Origin: Syntrophomonas sp. UBA1376
GTDB lineage: Bacteria > Bacillota > Syntrophomonadia > Syntrophomonadales > Syntrophomonadaceae
Assembly (NCBI GenBank): GCA_002305535.1
Contig: DBRE01000039.1
Coordinates: forward strand, 2,391-17,476
Direction of reading: 5' to 3'
DNA length: 15,086 nucleotides
The position numbers were made by a program, and so were the translations under genes. Positions 1 through 6,953 of this stretch are shown here, piece by piece. The first letter of the stretch is position 1, and every line of letters starts with the position of its first letter. The notes below the pieces were generated by a model. That model was not told where the DNA came from. It did not search any database and saw only the letters and a program-made list of their open reading frames with translations.

Positions 1-140
1 TTGATCTATATTTCTGCCAGATCGACTGATAATCAAAAATACTTTCCTGGTAATGGCGCCGAAATCTTCTGCCATTCTGGAGAAGGATCTGGTTTGATGT
101 ATCATCTTAGGCCGCAATAACCCATTCCATGAATAATCCC

Positions 141-178
141 TTTTCCTCCTGCGGATGATAGGAAGGAGAAATCTTTTT
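141..178 (+). terminator. Possible imperfect intrinsic terminator of an upstream gene
   Basis: The arm TTTTCCTCCT (141-150) can pair with AGGAAGGAGAAA (160-171) if two single-base bulges are allowed. TCTTTTT follows at 172-178. The position, shortly after the TAA at 118-120, would fit the end of a gene that starts outside the window. The bulges make the call weak. Confidence 0.3.
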
Positions 179-265
179 GTTGTTCCGCCGCAAACATCAA
201 AAACATAGGAGAACTTTTTAGCAAACAGATTTTCTGCCGGAAATTTTGGCTCTGGGTCTGATATC

Positions 266-296
266 TATGTCATAACCCAGGTGGCCTGGGGACATA
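266..296. promoter_or_regulatory. Strong stem-loop upstream of the SDR operon (operator or leader hairpin)
   Basis: CCCAGG (276-281) and CCTGGG (285-290) form a perfect 6-bp stem around TGG. TATGTC (266-271) and GACATA (291-296) extend it by another 6 bp across a 4-nt bulge (ATAA). There is no run of T after it, so it is not a good terminator. It sits 150 bp before the SDR start, where an operator or leader element could lie. Its role is unknown. Confidence 0.5.
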
Positions 297-446
297 TTTA
301 TTAACGTTCTCTTACAGTCTGGACAAAGTTGATTGGCTGATGAGTCAAGCAAGGAGCAGTGAATCCGGCAGACTAAAATCTGAGCAAACGAAGCGAAAAC
401 AGCGAGCTAGGTATCACAGCCAAAATGGATCAGGAGGGATTCCAAA

Positions 447-1211
447 ATGTCCAATATTTCAGTGGATTTAACTGGACAGGTTGCAGCCGTGACCGGGGCG
501 GGTAATGGCATCGGCAAAGCCTGTGCATTGGCACTTGCGTCCAGCGGAGCCCAGATAGCACTGCTGGATATCTCAGCCTCTGCTATGGAGCAGACTCAGC
601 AAGAAATAGCAGATTTGGGTGGAAGTAGTACGGCTTATGTTTGCGATGTAAGCAAAGTGGCGGAGATCAAACAAAGCTATGCAGCTATTGCTCAGAACTA
701 TGGGAATCTGGATATAGCAGTCAATTCAGCCGGAGTGAATGTCCAACAACGAGGCGAAGATGTTACCGAAGAAGCCTGGGACAAGGTTTTGGGAATTAAC
801 GCCAAGGGCTCATTTTTCTGCTGCCAAGCCGCTGGGCGCATAATGATGCAGCAAAAGAAAGGCAAAATAATTAATATCGGATCAGCCATGTCGGTAGTTG
901 GATATGTAAAAAGATCTGCATATTGCGCTAGTAAAGGTGCGGTAGCACAGTTTACCAAAGTGTTGGCTGGAGAGTGGGCGTCCTACAATATCACCGTCAA
1001 TACCGTATGCCCTACTTTTATCTATACTCCTTTTACTGAACCCATGTTCAGGGATCAAGAATTCAAAGAGGATGTGGAACGCAGGATCTTACTGCATCGA
1101 ATAGGCGATGTTGATGATGTTACCGGCACAGTATTATACTTGGCCTCCAGTGCTGCTGATTTTGTTACTGGTTCAATGGTGATGGTCGATGGCGGCTGGA
1201 CAGCCTGGTAA
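447..1211 (+). CDS. Short-chain dehydrogenase/reductase (SDR), probably NAD-dependent
   Basis: This is a classical SDR oxidoreductase of 254 residues, the usual length for the family. The Rossmann cofactor motif TGAGNGIG lies at residues 16-23. An acidic residue, D41, at the end of the second strand favours NAD(H) over NADP(H). NSAG is at 93-96 and the structural Asn at N118. The catalytic Ser, Tyr and Lys are S146, Y159 and K163, and the C-terminal VDGGW is typical. The start is supported by AGGAGG at 432-437, nine bases before the ATG. It is the first gene of a co-directional trio with an MFS transporter (68 bp downstream) and a cyclase-family hydrolase. This suggests oxidation of a hydroxylated compound imported by the transporter. 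The substrate cannot be read from the sequence: 3-oxoacyl-ACP reductases and alicyclic or sugar alcohol dehydrogenases share this fold. The fold is certain and the role is not. Confidence 0.93.
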   Translation: MSNISVDLTGQVAAVTGAGNGIGKACALALASSGAQIALLDISASAMEQTQQEIADLGGSSTAYVCDVSKVAEIKQSYAAIAQNYGNLDIAVNSAGVNVQQRGEDVTEEAWDKVLGINAKGSFFCCQAAGRIMMQQKKGKIINIGSAMSVVGYVKRSAYCASKGAVAQFTKVLAGEWASYNITVNTVCPTFIYTPFTEPMFRDQEFKEDVERRILLHRIGDVDDVTGTVLYLASSAADFVTGSMVMVDGGWTAW

Positions 1212-1279
1212 TAATGAATGGTATCTAACAAATTGAGGTAAAGCTAGGGTTCTCTTAAAAAAATAAGGGAGGAAAAAAT

Positions 1280-2707
1280 ATGGCAAGATACACATCGGAA
1301 CTGATTACTACACTTGACAGTTCTCGTCTAACTGGGAACCATGTTAGGGTTATTAGCGCAGCTGTCCTGGGAGATATGCTGGAGTTCTTCGACCTGGCCC
1401 TCATCAGCTTTGTTATTGCCTTTATCGCAGTTCCCTGGGGGCTCACTTATACTGCTTCGGCCAGTATTCTGCTCGCTGCAGGGTTTGGATCCATTATCGG
1501 AGCCATACTATTTGGAAATATAGCCGATAGAGTAGGACGCCGACCAATTTTTATGTTCACCATCATCTTCAGCGGGGTAATGACAGGACTCATGTTCTTT
1601 ACCCCGGAAGGAAATTGGATATACCTGGTGGTACTTCGCTTTTTTGTTGGTCTGGCTTTGGGTGGACTCTATTGTGTTGATATGCCTTTGGTTCAGGAGT
1701 TTGCACCAGCTAAGTATCGCGGTCGGGTAGGTGGGATCGTAACCGCTTTCATTCCCATCGGTACCTTGCTGGCCAGCACCAGTGCAGCCTATCTGAGTCC
1801 GTATATCGGCTGGAGAGGCCTTTTTCTGGTGGGACTGATACCAGCTTTCCTGGCTCTCCTGATTCGAGTTTGGGTGCCCGAATCTCCCCGTTGGCTGATA
1901 AACAATCAAAAGTATGATGAGGCTGCCACTGCGGTGGATTGGGTCACGGAAGAGCACCATGATTTCCGCGACGTCAAACGTAAAGACGAAGAGTGGATCG
2001 ATGACCTGCCCCCCCAGCCTCATGTTAAGCTCAGCGAACTGTTTCAATATCCTCGCAGCCTTATCACTAGCTGGGGGACTAACATTTGCCAGCAGACGGG
2101 CTACTCTCTGTTTACCATGTGGGGACCAGCTTTGTTAGCTCTGGTTATCGGCAGGACTCCCGCGGAAGCAGCCAAGCTCTTCATCGTGGTTACCTTGGGC
2201 GGCTTTATTGGCAGATGGTTCTGGTCTTTCATGTCTGACCACATCGGTCGACGTTCCACAGGGATCATCCTGGGAATTGGAGCAGCCCTGATGCTGATAT
2301 TCGCTATATTTAATACCGGTAATTACATCGGTGGGATATCTGTATTTTGGCTGTGTATGATCGGGATTTACTTCTTTGCTGATGGTGGTTATGCCCTAGT
2401 AGGTCCTTATAGCTCTGAAGTTTGGCCTTCCAATCTGCGAGCAAGCGGCATGGGTTCAGCCTATGGTATGGGCGGTATCGGCAAACTTGTTGGCCCCGTG
2501 ATAGTCGCTTTTTTTGCCGGTTCATCCAACCTGGTCAGCCCCGCAGCTACTACGGATGCTATTACTCCGGTTTACACCTTCTTGGCGGTACTATTTGTTA
2601 TCCAAGCAGTTCTATTCTTCTATGCTCGTGAAACGAAAGGGAAAAGCATGGAAGACATTGATGGTGAGTTGGAAGCGGAAAGAATGCAGGCTAGTGCTCG
2701 CGTTTGA
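1280..2707 (+). CDS. MFS transporter, sugar-porter/organic-acid symporter type
   Basis: This is an integral membrane secondary transporter of 475 residues with about 12 hydrophobic segments in two six-helix halves. The major facilitator motif after TM2 is seen as GNIADRVGRR (79-88) and repeated in the second half as SDHIGRR (319-325). PESPRWL (200-206), before the central loop, is typical of the sugar porter and related metabolite:H+ symporter families. A charged cytoplasmic loop spans about 210-255. The first helix carries acidic residues in GDMLEFFD (31-38), a pattern also seen in aromatic-acid and dicarboxylate symporters. A GGGAGG site precedes the ATG. Its place between the SDR and the cyclase-family gene suggests that it imports their substrate. 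A carboxylate is as likely as a sugar. Confidence 0.92.
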   Translation: MARYTSELITTLDSSRLTGNHVRVISAAVLGDMLEFFDLALISFVIAFIAVPWGLTYTASASILLAAGFGSIIGAILFGNIADRVGRRPIFMFTIIFSGVMTGLMFFTPEGNWIYLVVLRFFVGLALGGLYCVDMPLVQEFAPAKYRGRVGGIVTAFIPIGTLLASTSAAYLSPYIGWRGLFLVGLIPAFLALLIRVWVPESPRWLINNQKYDEAATAVDWVTEEHHDFRDVKRKDEEWIDDLPPQPHVKLSELFQYPRSLITSWGTNICQQTGYSLFTMWGPALLALVIGRTPAEAAKLFIVVTLGGFIGRWFWSFMSDHIGRRSTGIILGIGAALMLIFAIFNTGNYIGGISVFWLCMIGIYFFADGGYALVGPYSSEVWPSNLRASGMGSAYGMGGIGKLVGPVIVAFFAGSSNLVSPAATTDAITPVYTFLAVLFVIQAVLFFYARETKGKSMEDIDGELEAERMQASARV

Positions 2708-2753
2708 AATTAATTTAATTAACTAAAAAGATAGCATTAAGGAGGAATTAGTA

Positions 2754-3512
2754 ATGGCTGATACCAACGCAAAAATTGATGTAATTGATTTCATGGGGAA
2801 AAAACTAAACTTCCTGGATCTAGGCAAGGATGTGGCGCCGGAGATCCCGGTGTATCCAGGTCACATGAAAACTGCTTTTTGGTGGCATAAAACTCACGAA
2901 GAGACCAAGTTCAGCCTGGGAGAAGCCAGCAAATACCCCTATGGTTTCGGTGTAAAAGGTATCATAACCTGTGACCACACTTCCACTCACGTGGATGCAG
3001 TTTACCACTTTGATCCTAATAAATCCCACTTATCAGTGGACAAGATAACATTAAAAGAACTGATCGCTCCTGCAGCTTGGATCGATCTGTCCTTTGTACA
3101 AGGTCGAGTGCATATCACCAAAGATGCGCTCCAGAAAGGTCTGGACGAGGCCCAGGTCACCCTGAAACCAGGCATGATCCTTCTCTATTGGACAGGCATT
3201 GAACCCTACAGCGATAGCGATCCCTACCGTTACTTAAGCCAGTATCCGGGCCTGGATAAAGAGGCCACCACCTGGTTGCTGGATCAGGGCTTGGTGAATA
3301 TCGGCACTGATGCGGCCAGTCTGGATACTCCAGCGGATCTGGACTATCCCAACCATACAGTACATGCTGAAAGAGAAGTGGTGCACACGGAAAGCCTGAT
3401 TAACATCACTAAGATCCCGCGCCATGACAATTTCTATGTGGCCATGTTCCCACTAAAATTCCGTGGACTTACTGGTAGTCCGGTTAGAGCGTTCGCTATC
3501 TGGGAAGATTAG
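2754..3512 (+). CDS. Cyclase-family metal-dependent hydrolase (kynurenine formamidase-like fold)
   Basis: This 252-residue protein belongs to the family that includes bacterial kynurenine formamidase KynB and isatin hydrolase. These are Zn- or Mn-dependent enzymes that hydrolyse cyclic or N-formyl amides. The metal motif reads HTSTHVD at residues 75-81, giving H75, H79 and D81, with H85 close by. A second conserved segment, NIGTDAASLD (182-191), and the C-terminal LTGSPVRAFAI are family hallmarks. No signal peptide is seen, so it should be cytoplasmic. AAGGAGGAA precedes the ATG, and it begins 46 bp after the transporter in the same direction, so it is very likely co-transcribed. No tryptophan-degradation genes are nearby, so kynurenine is not indicated. 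A lactone, cyclic amide or other ring substrate is possible. The family assignment is strong and the substrate is unknown. Confidence 0.88.
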   Translation: MADTNAKIDVIDFMGKKLNFLDLGKDVAPEIPVYPGHMKTAFWWHKTHEETKFSLGEASKYPYGFGVKGIITCDHTSTHVDAVYHFDPNKSHLSVDKITLKELIAPAAWIDLSFVQGRVHITKDALQKGLDEAQVTLKPGMILLYWTGIEPYSDSDPYRYLSQYPGLDKEATTWLLDQGLVNIGTDAASLDTPADLDYPNHTVHAEREVVHTESLINITKIPRHDNFYVAMFPLKFRGLTGSPVRAFAIWED

Positions 3513-3541
3513 TTGGCCAAATCAAACCATGGTCAAGGTAG

Positions 3542-3575
3542 AAGAGGCTATCCTTTTGGGGCAGCCTCTTTCATA
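3542..3575 (+). terminator. Probable intrinsic terminator of the SDR-MFS-cyclase operon
   Basis: AAGAGGCT (3542-3549) pairs perfectly with AGCCTCTT (3563-3570) around a 13-nt loop. The tail TTTCATATATT is T-rich but interrupted. It lies 29 bp after the cyclase stop codon. Confidence 0.65.
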
Positions 3576-3775
3576 TATTATGAGCAGAACCGAGGCCCTC
3601 TTAAAGCATGGTTGCAAGCCCGGCTGGAAAATAGAAAAATTTTGGTTGACAAAGAAGAGAAAACCCATTAGAGCCAAAAGAGACCAAGTTAGTCCAATTA
3701 CGAAATGACCCAACTAATTTCCCAACTCCCAAAAACGAAGCTAGGTTCTAACCATAATAAAAGGAGGGCAAATCT

Positions 3776-4330
3776 ATGCAAGCTACTCAACAGTTAAGGG
3801 AAGAGCACTCGGCGGTTTTGCTTATGCTACAGGTATTGGAACGTCTTATCGATCGTCTCCAAGAAGGAGATAGAACGGCAGAAGAGGATTTGGCACCTAT
3901 TATTGACTTCCTGAAAGGCTTTGTGGATCGCTGTCACCATGGCAAGGAAGAAGAATGGCTCTTCCCGGCCTTGGAAGCGGTCGGCATACCACGCCAGAAT
4001 GGGCCAATTGGTGTAATGCTGGAGGAGCATGAAGCGGGTAGATCCTTGATTCAGGAAATGGTTCAAACTTTGGATCAATTGGAAGCTGGTGAAATGAAAA
4101 CCCAACTGCGCCAAGCCGCTTTGAATTATATTCACTTACTGAGAAGCCATATCCGCAAGGAGAATGAAGTCCTATTCAACATGGCTGATCAAAGGCTCAC
4201 ACCAGAAGAACAGGCTCATCTGTATGAAGAATTTGAGCAATTGGAATTAGAAAGAATGGGAGTCGGTCAACACGAAGAATATCATGAGCTGCTGCACCGG
4301 CTTATGCAGAAATACGGTGTCCAACCGTAA
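3776..4330 (+). CDS. Hemerythrin/HHE cation-binding domain protein
   Basis: This is an all-helical protein of 184 residues with the spaced His/Glu ligands of a di-iron hemerythrin-like site. They are H11 (REEHS), H54/H55 with E58/E59 in CHHGKEEE, H85 (EEHEAG), and H120/H125 with E129 (SHIRKEN). Such proteins bind a diiron centre and have been linked to oxygen, nitric oxide or iron handling, and to protection of anaerobes from oxygen. The exact role here is unknown. It is cytoplasmic, with no membrane segment. GGAGG precedes the ATG at a good distance. It appears monocistronic: the preceding operon ends at a hairpin near 3542 and the next gene is convergent. A TTGACA at 3646-3651 upstream has only a poor -10 partner, so the promoter is unresolved. 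Two further His-rich segments near the C-terminus (QHEEYHELLH, about 165-174) are unlikely to be part of the core site. Confidence 0.9.
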   Translation: MQATQQLREEHSAVLLMLQVLERLIDRLQEGDRTAEEDLAPIIDFLKGFVDRCHHGKEEEWLFPALEAVGIPRQNGPIGVMLEEHEAGRSLIQEMVQTLDQLEAGEMKTQLRQAALNYIHLLRSHIRKENEVLFNMADQRLTPEEQAHLYEEFEQLELERMGVGQHEEYHELLHRLMQKYGVQP

Positions 4331-4338
4331 CAATAATG

Positions 4339-4409
4339 TCATCCTGAGGGAGAGAAACCACCGAAGGATCTAGACATAGGGTAAGTAGGGGCGACGACCC
4401 TGTCGCCCC
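4339..4409. repeat. Repeat-like intergenic sequence with a perfect 8-bp hairpin
   Basis: This lies between two convergent genes. GGGGCGAC (4388-4395) and GTCGCCCC (4402-4409) form a perfect 8-bp hairpin with a 6-nt loop. Just before it, GTCATCCTGAG (4339-4349) and CGAAGGATCT (4362-4371) match the style of short dispersed intergenic motifs found in many bacteria (GTCATTCTGAG...GAAGGATCT). No T-run follows on either strand, so it is a poor terminator. I infer a REP-like or MITE-like remnant. Only one good copy is visible in this window. Confidence 0.45.
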
Positions 4410-4431
4410 GCAGTTATCCACCGAGCTCCTC

Positions 4432-5322
4432 TTAGGCTTTTTCAATCGTCTCGGCTGTTTCAAACTGAATGCCTATTACCGCAGCCAGTATGAAGATGAT
4501 CCCTATCCCCTGCCAAAGGGTCAGGTTATCACCCAGAACAAGCATACCCAGTAAAACCGCAATAACCGGCTCAATGGTAGCCGCTATTGAAGCCCGGCCG
4601 GATTCGAGCATGGACAGACCCTGGGTATATAACAGATAAGCAATAACCGTTGGGATCAAACTTAAACCGACAATATAAGGCCAGGCCGGGGTAGTGGCCA
4701 GCATTATCAGGGTCGTCTGAGGTTGAGCCAGTGGTGCCAGGAAGAGAGCGGCGATAATAAAGGTATAGGTGGTTATAGTCAGAGGAGAGTAGCGGGAGGT
4801 GGCGGGCTTACCGATGATACTGTACAGGCCATAGCCAAGCCCGGAGCCCAGGCCTACGATCAGACCATATAGAGTTATGTTCTGATCAAGACCGGGTAGC
4901 CATCCTACCACGAAACAACACCCCACTAGGGTGCCTATAAGGGCCAGGATTTTCAGCGGGGTAAGAGGTTCTTTCAAAAAAACACGAGCCAAAACCACTA
5001 CAAAAGCTGGGCCGGTGTACAGCAGGACTGCGGCTACCGACAGAGAGGCTTCTTGCATGGCTTGAAAATAGCACCAGTTGAAAAAGGCGATACTACAGAT
5101 GCCTGTACCCAGAAAATAAGGGAGATCCCGCCAGTTTATGCGCAACTGATCCCGACGCCAAAGAAATGCATATATCAATAGAATCAAGCCAGCTGTCCCG
5201 GTGCGCAAAAGGGTTATTTGCAGGGATGTGAAGCCTAACTGCTGCAAAGCATCAACAAATAATCCTATTGTTCCCCATAGAGCTGCTCCGGCACCTACCA
5301 GCCAAAACCCACCTAAACCCAT
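4432..5322 (-). CDS. EamA/DMT-superfamily permease (10-TM metabolite exporter)
   Basis: This is an integral membrane protein of the drug/metabolite transporter superfamily, with two tandem EamA repeats of about five helices each. Glycine- and alanine-rich helices begin at once (MGLGGFWLVGAGAALWGTIG). Pro/Gly signatures such as FLKEPLTPLK and the C-terminal EPVIAVLLGMLVLGD are typical of each half. I place the start at the ATG whose first base is 5322. It is preceded on the minus strand by AGGA at good spacing and gives 296 residues, the family's usual size. The longer reading from 5409 would add a 29-residue charged, Cys-containing leader that does not fit. It probably exports or imports an amino acid or similar small metabolite, but the substrate is not deducible. 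It is divergent from xpt and convergent with the hemerythrin gene. Confidence 0.88.
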   Translation of the reverse strand: MGLGGFWLVGAGAALWGTIGLFVDALQQLGFTSLQITLLRTGTAGLILLIYAFLWRRDQLRINWRDLPYFLGTGICSIAFFNWCYFQAMQEASLSVAAVLLYTGPAFVVVLARVFLKEPLTPLKILALIGTLVGCCFVVGWLPGLDQNITLYGLIVGLGSGLGYGLYSIIGKPATSRYSPLTITTYTFIIAALFLAPLAQPQTTLIMLATTPAWPYIVGLSLIPTVIAYLLYTQGLSMLESGRASIAATIEPVIAVLLGMLVLGDNLTLWQGIGIIFILAAVIGIQFETAETIEKA

Positions 5323-5355
5323 GACCGTCTTCCTATCTTTCTCGAAACATATGAG

Positions 5356-5377
5356 ACATGCTAACAGTTTAGCATGT
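5356..5377. promoter_or_regulatory. Perfect 9-bp inverted repeat upstream of the EamA gene (candidate operator)
   Basis: ACATGCTAA (5356-5364) and TTAGCATGT (5369-5377) are exact inverse complements separated by CAGT. The element lies 34 bp upstream of the permease start and 26 bp before the xpt -35 box. It could be a repressor operator or a hairpin in the permease mRNA leader. I could not define the permease promoter itself. Confidence 0.5.
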
Positions 5378-5402
5378 TGGGTCTTAATCAAAAAGCGAAC
5401 CC

Positions 5403-5431
5403 CTGACACTGAAGAGGTACTGTATTATAAT
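5403..5431 (+). promoter_or_regulatory. Sigma-A-type promoter of xpt
   Basis: CTGACA (5403-5408) and a consensus TATAAT (5426-5431) are separated by exactly 17 bp. Transcription would start near 5438, leaving only about 34 nt of leader before the xpt ATG. Confidence 0.75.
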
Positions 5432-5471
5432 TAGACTTATCATTTTAACAGCCAACCAGGAAAGGAACTAT

Positions 5472-6044
5472 ATGAAACTCTTAAAAGAGCGCATCCGCGC
5501 AGAAGCAACGGTCATAGGCAGTCAGGTGTTAAAAGTAGATCATTTTCTTAACCACCAGGTAGATGTGGATTTCTTACACAAAATAGGGGCGGAATTTTAT
5601 GACCGCTTCAAAGATGAACCGATCACCAAGATTCTCACTGTAGAAGCATCCGGTATAGCGATAGCAGTTGCCACTGCCTGGTTTTTCCACGTCCCGGTGG
5701 TGTTTGCCAAGAAATCCGACTCCCGCAACTTGGATCAGGATACCTATACCAGTGAAGTGTTTTCCTTCACTCGCAACAACTCCTATTTGATGAAAGTATC
5801 GCGGCGCTACCTGGGTTCTGGGGATCATGTTCTTATCATAGACGACTTCCTGGCCAACGGTCGTGCGGTGCAGGGCATGATAGACATAGTTCACCAGGCA
5901 GGAGCCAGCTTAGCCGGAGTGGGCATCGTGATCGAGAAGGGTTTTCAAGAGGGAGGAAGTCAACTGAGAGAGCAAGGCTTAAAGGTTAGTTCCCTGGCCA
6001 TAATTGAATCCATGGATGAAAACCACATTGCATTTCGAGAGTGA
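5472..6044 (+). CDS. xpt: Xanthine phosphoribosyltransferase
   Basis: Xpt converts xanthine and PRPP to XMP in cytoplasmic purine salvage. The 190-residue protein is close in length and sequence to Bacillus subtilis Xpt (194 residues). The N-terminal segment with VLKVDHFLNHQVD, VEASGIAIAVA and the GIGIVIEK-like strand (here VGIVIEKGF) all match. The PRPP-binding loop VLIIDDFLANGRAV, near residues 120-133, is the diagnostic motif. AGGAAAGG precedes the ATG. The gene is monocistronic, with its own consensus promoter and a strong terminator. The leader is too short for a guanine riboswitch, unlike the Bacillus xpt-pbuX operon, and no purine permease follows. Assignment is confident. Confidence 0.95.
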   Translation: MKLLKERIRAEATVIGSQVLKVDHFLNHQVDVDFLHKIGAEFYDRFKDEPITKILTVEASGIAIAVATAWFFHVPVVFAKKSDSRNLDQDTYTSEVFSFTRNNSYLMKVSRRYLGSGDHVLIIDDFLANGRAVQGMIDIVHQAGASLAGVGIVIEKGFQEGGSQLREQGLKVSSLAIIESMDENHIAFRE

Positions 6045-6057
6045 AGCAGTATTAATA

Positions 6058-6090
6058 AAGCGGAGCACTGCACCAGCAGGCTCCGTTTTT
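6058..6090 (+). terminator. Intrinsic terminator of xpt
   Basis: CGGAGC (6061-6066) pairs with GCTCCG (6080-6085). CTGC (6068-6071) and GCAG (6076-6079) extend the stem above one bulged A, and TTTTT follows at 6086-6090. It lies 14 bp after the xpt stop codon. Confidence 0.9.
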
Positions 6091-6100
6091 GTGTTTATGT

Positions 6101-6197
6101 AACCCCCCATTAATTGGGTGAATAGAATAAGTAAGCCGATCCAAACTTGTTTAGCCGGGAATAAAGGTTCGGTATTACTGAACGGGGGGGATTAATA
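6101..6197 (+). promoter_or_regulatory. Leader region of the GDT1-GDT1-mntR cluster, possible DtxR/MntR-type operator
   Basis: An imperfect dyad centred near 6158 (AACTTGTTTAGCC followed by GGGAATAAAGGTT; 8 of 13 positions symmetric) lies upstream of the first GDT1 gene. An operator for the linked MntR would be expected here. TAGAAT at about 6122-6127 could be a -10 box but lacks a good -35. I looked for the yybP-ykoY manganese riboswitch and did not find its conserved segments. All of this is tentative. Confidence 0.3.
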
Positions 6198-6503
6198 ATG
6201 CAGACGGGTCTGCGTCTGTTTTTAACCACACTGGGTGTGGTATTTCTCTCGGAAATGGGTGATAAAACTCAAATTACCACCCTTTTGCTGGCGGGAGCCA
6301 AACCGGCCTATATACTTTGGGTAGGGCTGGGGTCAGCCATGGCCCTGGTCTGTGCTTCCTTTATAGAAGTAATCATAGGTTCGCAGATCCTGGCTCGGCT
6401 GATGAAGCCGCGCTCCATCGAGTTATTGTCGGCGGTCGCCTTTTTAATCTTGGGAGTGTTGTTGATTACCGGGGTAATGGGCAATTTTCAGGTAGAAATG
6501 TAA
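6198..6503 (+). CDS. GDT1/UPF0016 half-size membrane protein A (putative Mn2+ exporter subunit)
   Basis: This 101-residue protein has about three transmembrane helices and one copy of the family signature E-x-G-D-K-T, read as EMGDKTQ at residues 19-25. Full-length GDT1/TMEM165 and bacterial UPF0016 proteins such as Vibrio MneA carry two such motifs in a roughly 200-residue chain and move Mn2+ (or Ca2+) across membranes. Here each half is a separate gene. The partner lies 12 bp downstream, so a heterodimer is the simplest model. The upstream GGGGGGG tract before ATTAATAATG is a poor Shine-Dalgarno, unlike the AGGAGG of the second gene. That could mean regulated or weaker initiation. The MntR-like gene that follows supports manganese as the ion. 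Confidence 0.88.
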   Translation: MQTGLRLFLTTLGVVFLSEMGDKTQITTLLLAGAKPAYILWVGLGSAMALVCASFIEVIIGSQILARLMKPRSIELLSAVAFLILGVLLITGVMGNFQVEM

Positions 6504-6515
6504 GGAGGTCTTAGC

Positions 6516-6854
6516 ATGAGCACAGAGCTATTAACCTGGGCTTCCACATATATTATTATTATTCTGTGTGAACTGGGCGATAAAACCCAGGTGGTTGTAT
6601 TGCTTTTTACCAGTAAGAACCCCCGGCGACGCTGGGGCATTTTTGCAGCTAGTTCCCTGGCACTGGTGTTATGTGTTCTAACTGAGGTGACAATAGGGGT
6701 CACCCTGGCCCGTTACATTGGCCCCGCCTTGATAAACCGGGCAGCAGGAGTCATGTTCCTGCTGCTGGGCTTAATTGGCTTAATCCGTGTTTTCAAAGTT
6801 TTCGAGCGCCTTAGCTTTAGGCGTCAGCAAAAAACCTGCCTGGAGACCGAATAA
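6516..6854 (+). CDS. GDT1/UPF0016 half-size membrane protein B (putative Mn2+ exporter subunit)
   Basis: This is the second half-size member of the pair, with 112 residues, about three transmembrane helices and the signature ELGDKTQ at residues 19-25, the same position as in its neighbour. The acidic motif is part of the cation path in studied members. Sequence between the two halves differs (for example TSKNPRRRWG after the first helix here against AGAKPAYILW), so this is not a recent duplication. A basic C-terminal tail (RRQQKTC) follows the last helix and should face the cytoplasm. AAGGAGGT at 6502-6509 gives a strong start. A GDT1 heterodimer that exports manganese under control of the downstream regulator is inferred from context. 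Confidence 0.88.
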   Translation: MSTELLTWASTYIIIILCELGDKTQVVVLLFTSKNPRRRWGIFAASSLALVLCVLTEVTIGVTLARYIGPALINRAAGVMFLLLGLIGLIRVFKVFERLSFRRQQKTCLETE

Positions 6855-6953
6855 TTGTTGGGCTGCTCAAGTTGGGGGAGATTTTACAGCAAATAGACTA
6901 CCCTTCTGGATGGTTGCATATTATTAAGCAAGACCACGCCGGGAGGTGAGAGA

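Larger units (their letters stand above)
1..446. other. Gene-poor left flank and leader of the SDR operon
   Basis: No convincing gene is visible in this stretch. Frame 1 is open from the window edge to a TAA at 118-120 (39 codons). That could be the tail of an upstream protein, but I recognise nothing in it. An imperfect hairpin followed by a T-run lies at about 141-178, and a strong stem-loop lies at 266-296. A 9-bp inverted pair (TCTGCCGGA at 233-241, TCCGGCAGA at 364-372) could fold the leader over long range. I could not find a confident -35/-10 pair for the downstream operon. Confidence 0.5.

Noticed and set aside
1..120. Open frame 1 from the window edge to TAA (39 codons), possible tail of an upstream gene
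   Set aside because: Too short, no recognisable motif, and part of it resembles an intergenic repeat, so not called as a CDS.
3463..3708. Open frame of about 81 codons overlapping the cyclase end
   Set aside because: It overlaps a confident gene in another frame, runs through the operon terminator hairpin, and has no ribosome site or family features.
5323..5409. Longer N-terminus for the EamA permease
   Set aside because: The extra 29 residues are charged and Cys-containing, would precede the normal first helix, and cross the inverted repeat. The ATG at 5322 has a fitting ribosome site.
6091..6197. yybP-ykoY manganese riboswitch before the GDT1 genes
   Set aside because: Expected from the gene context, but the conserved aptamer segments were not found.
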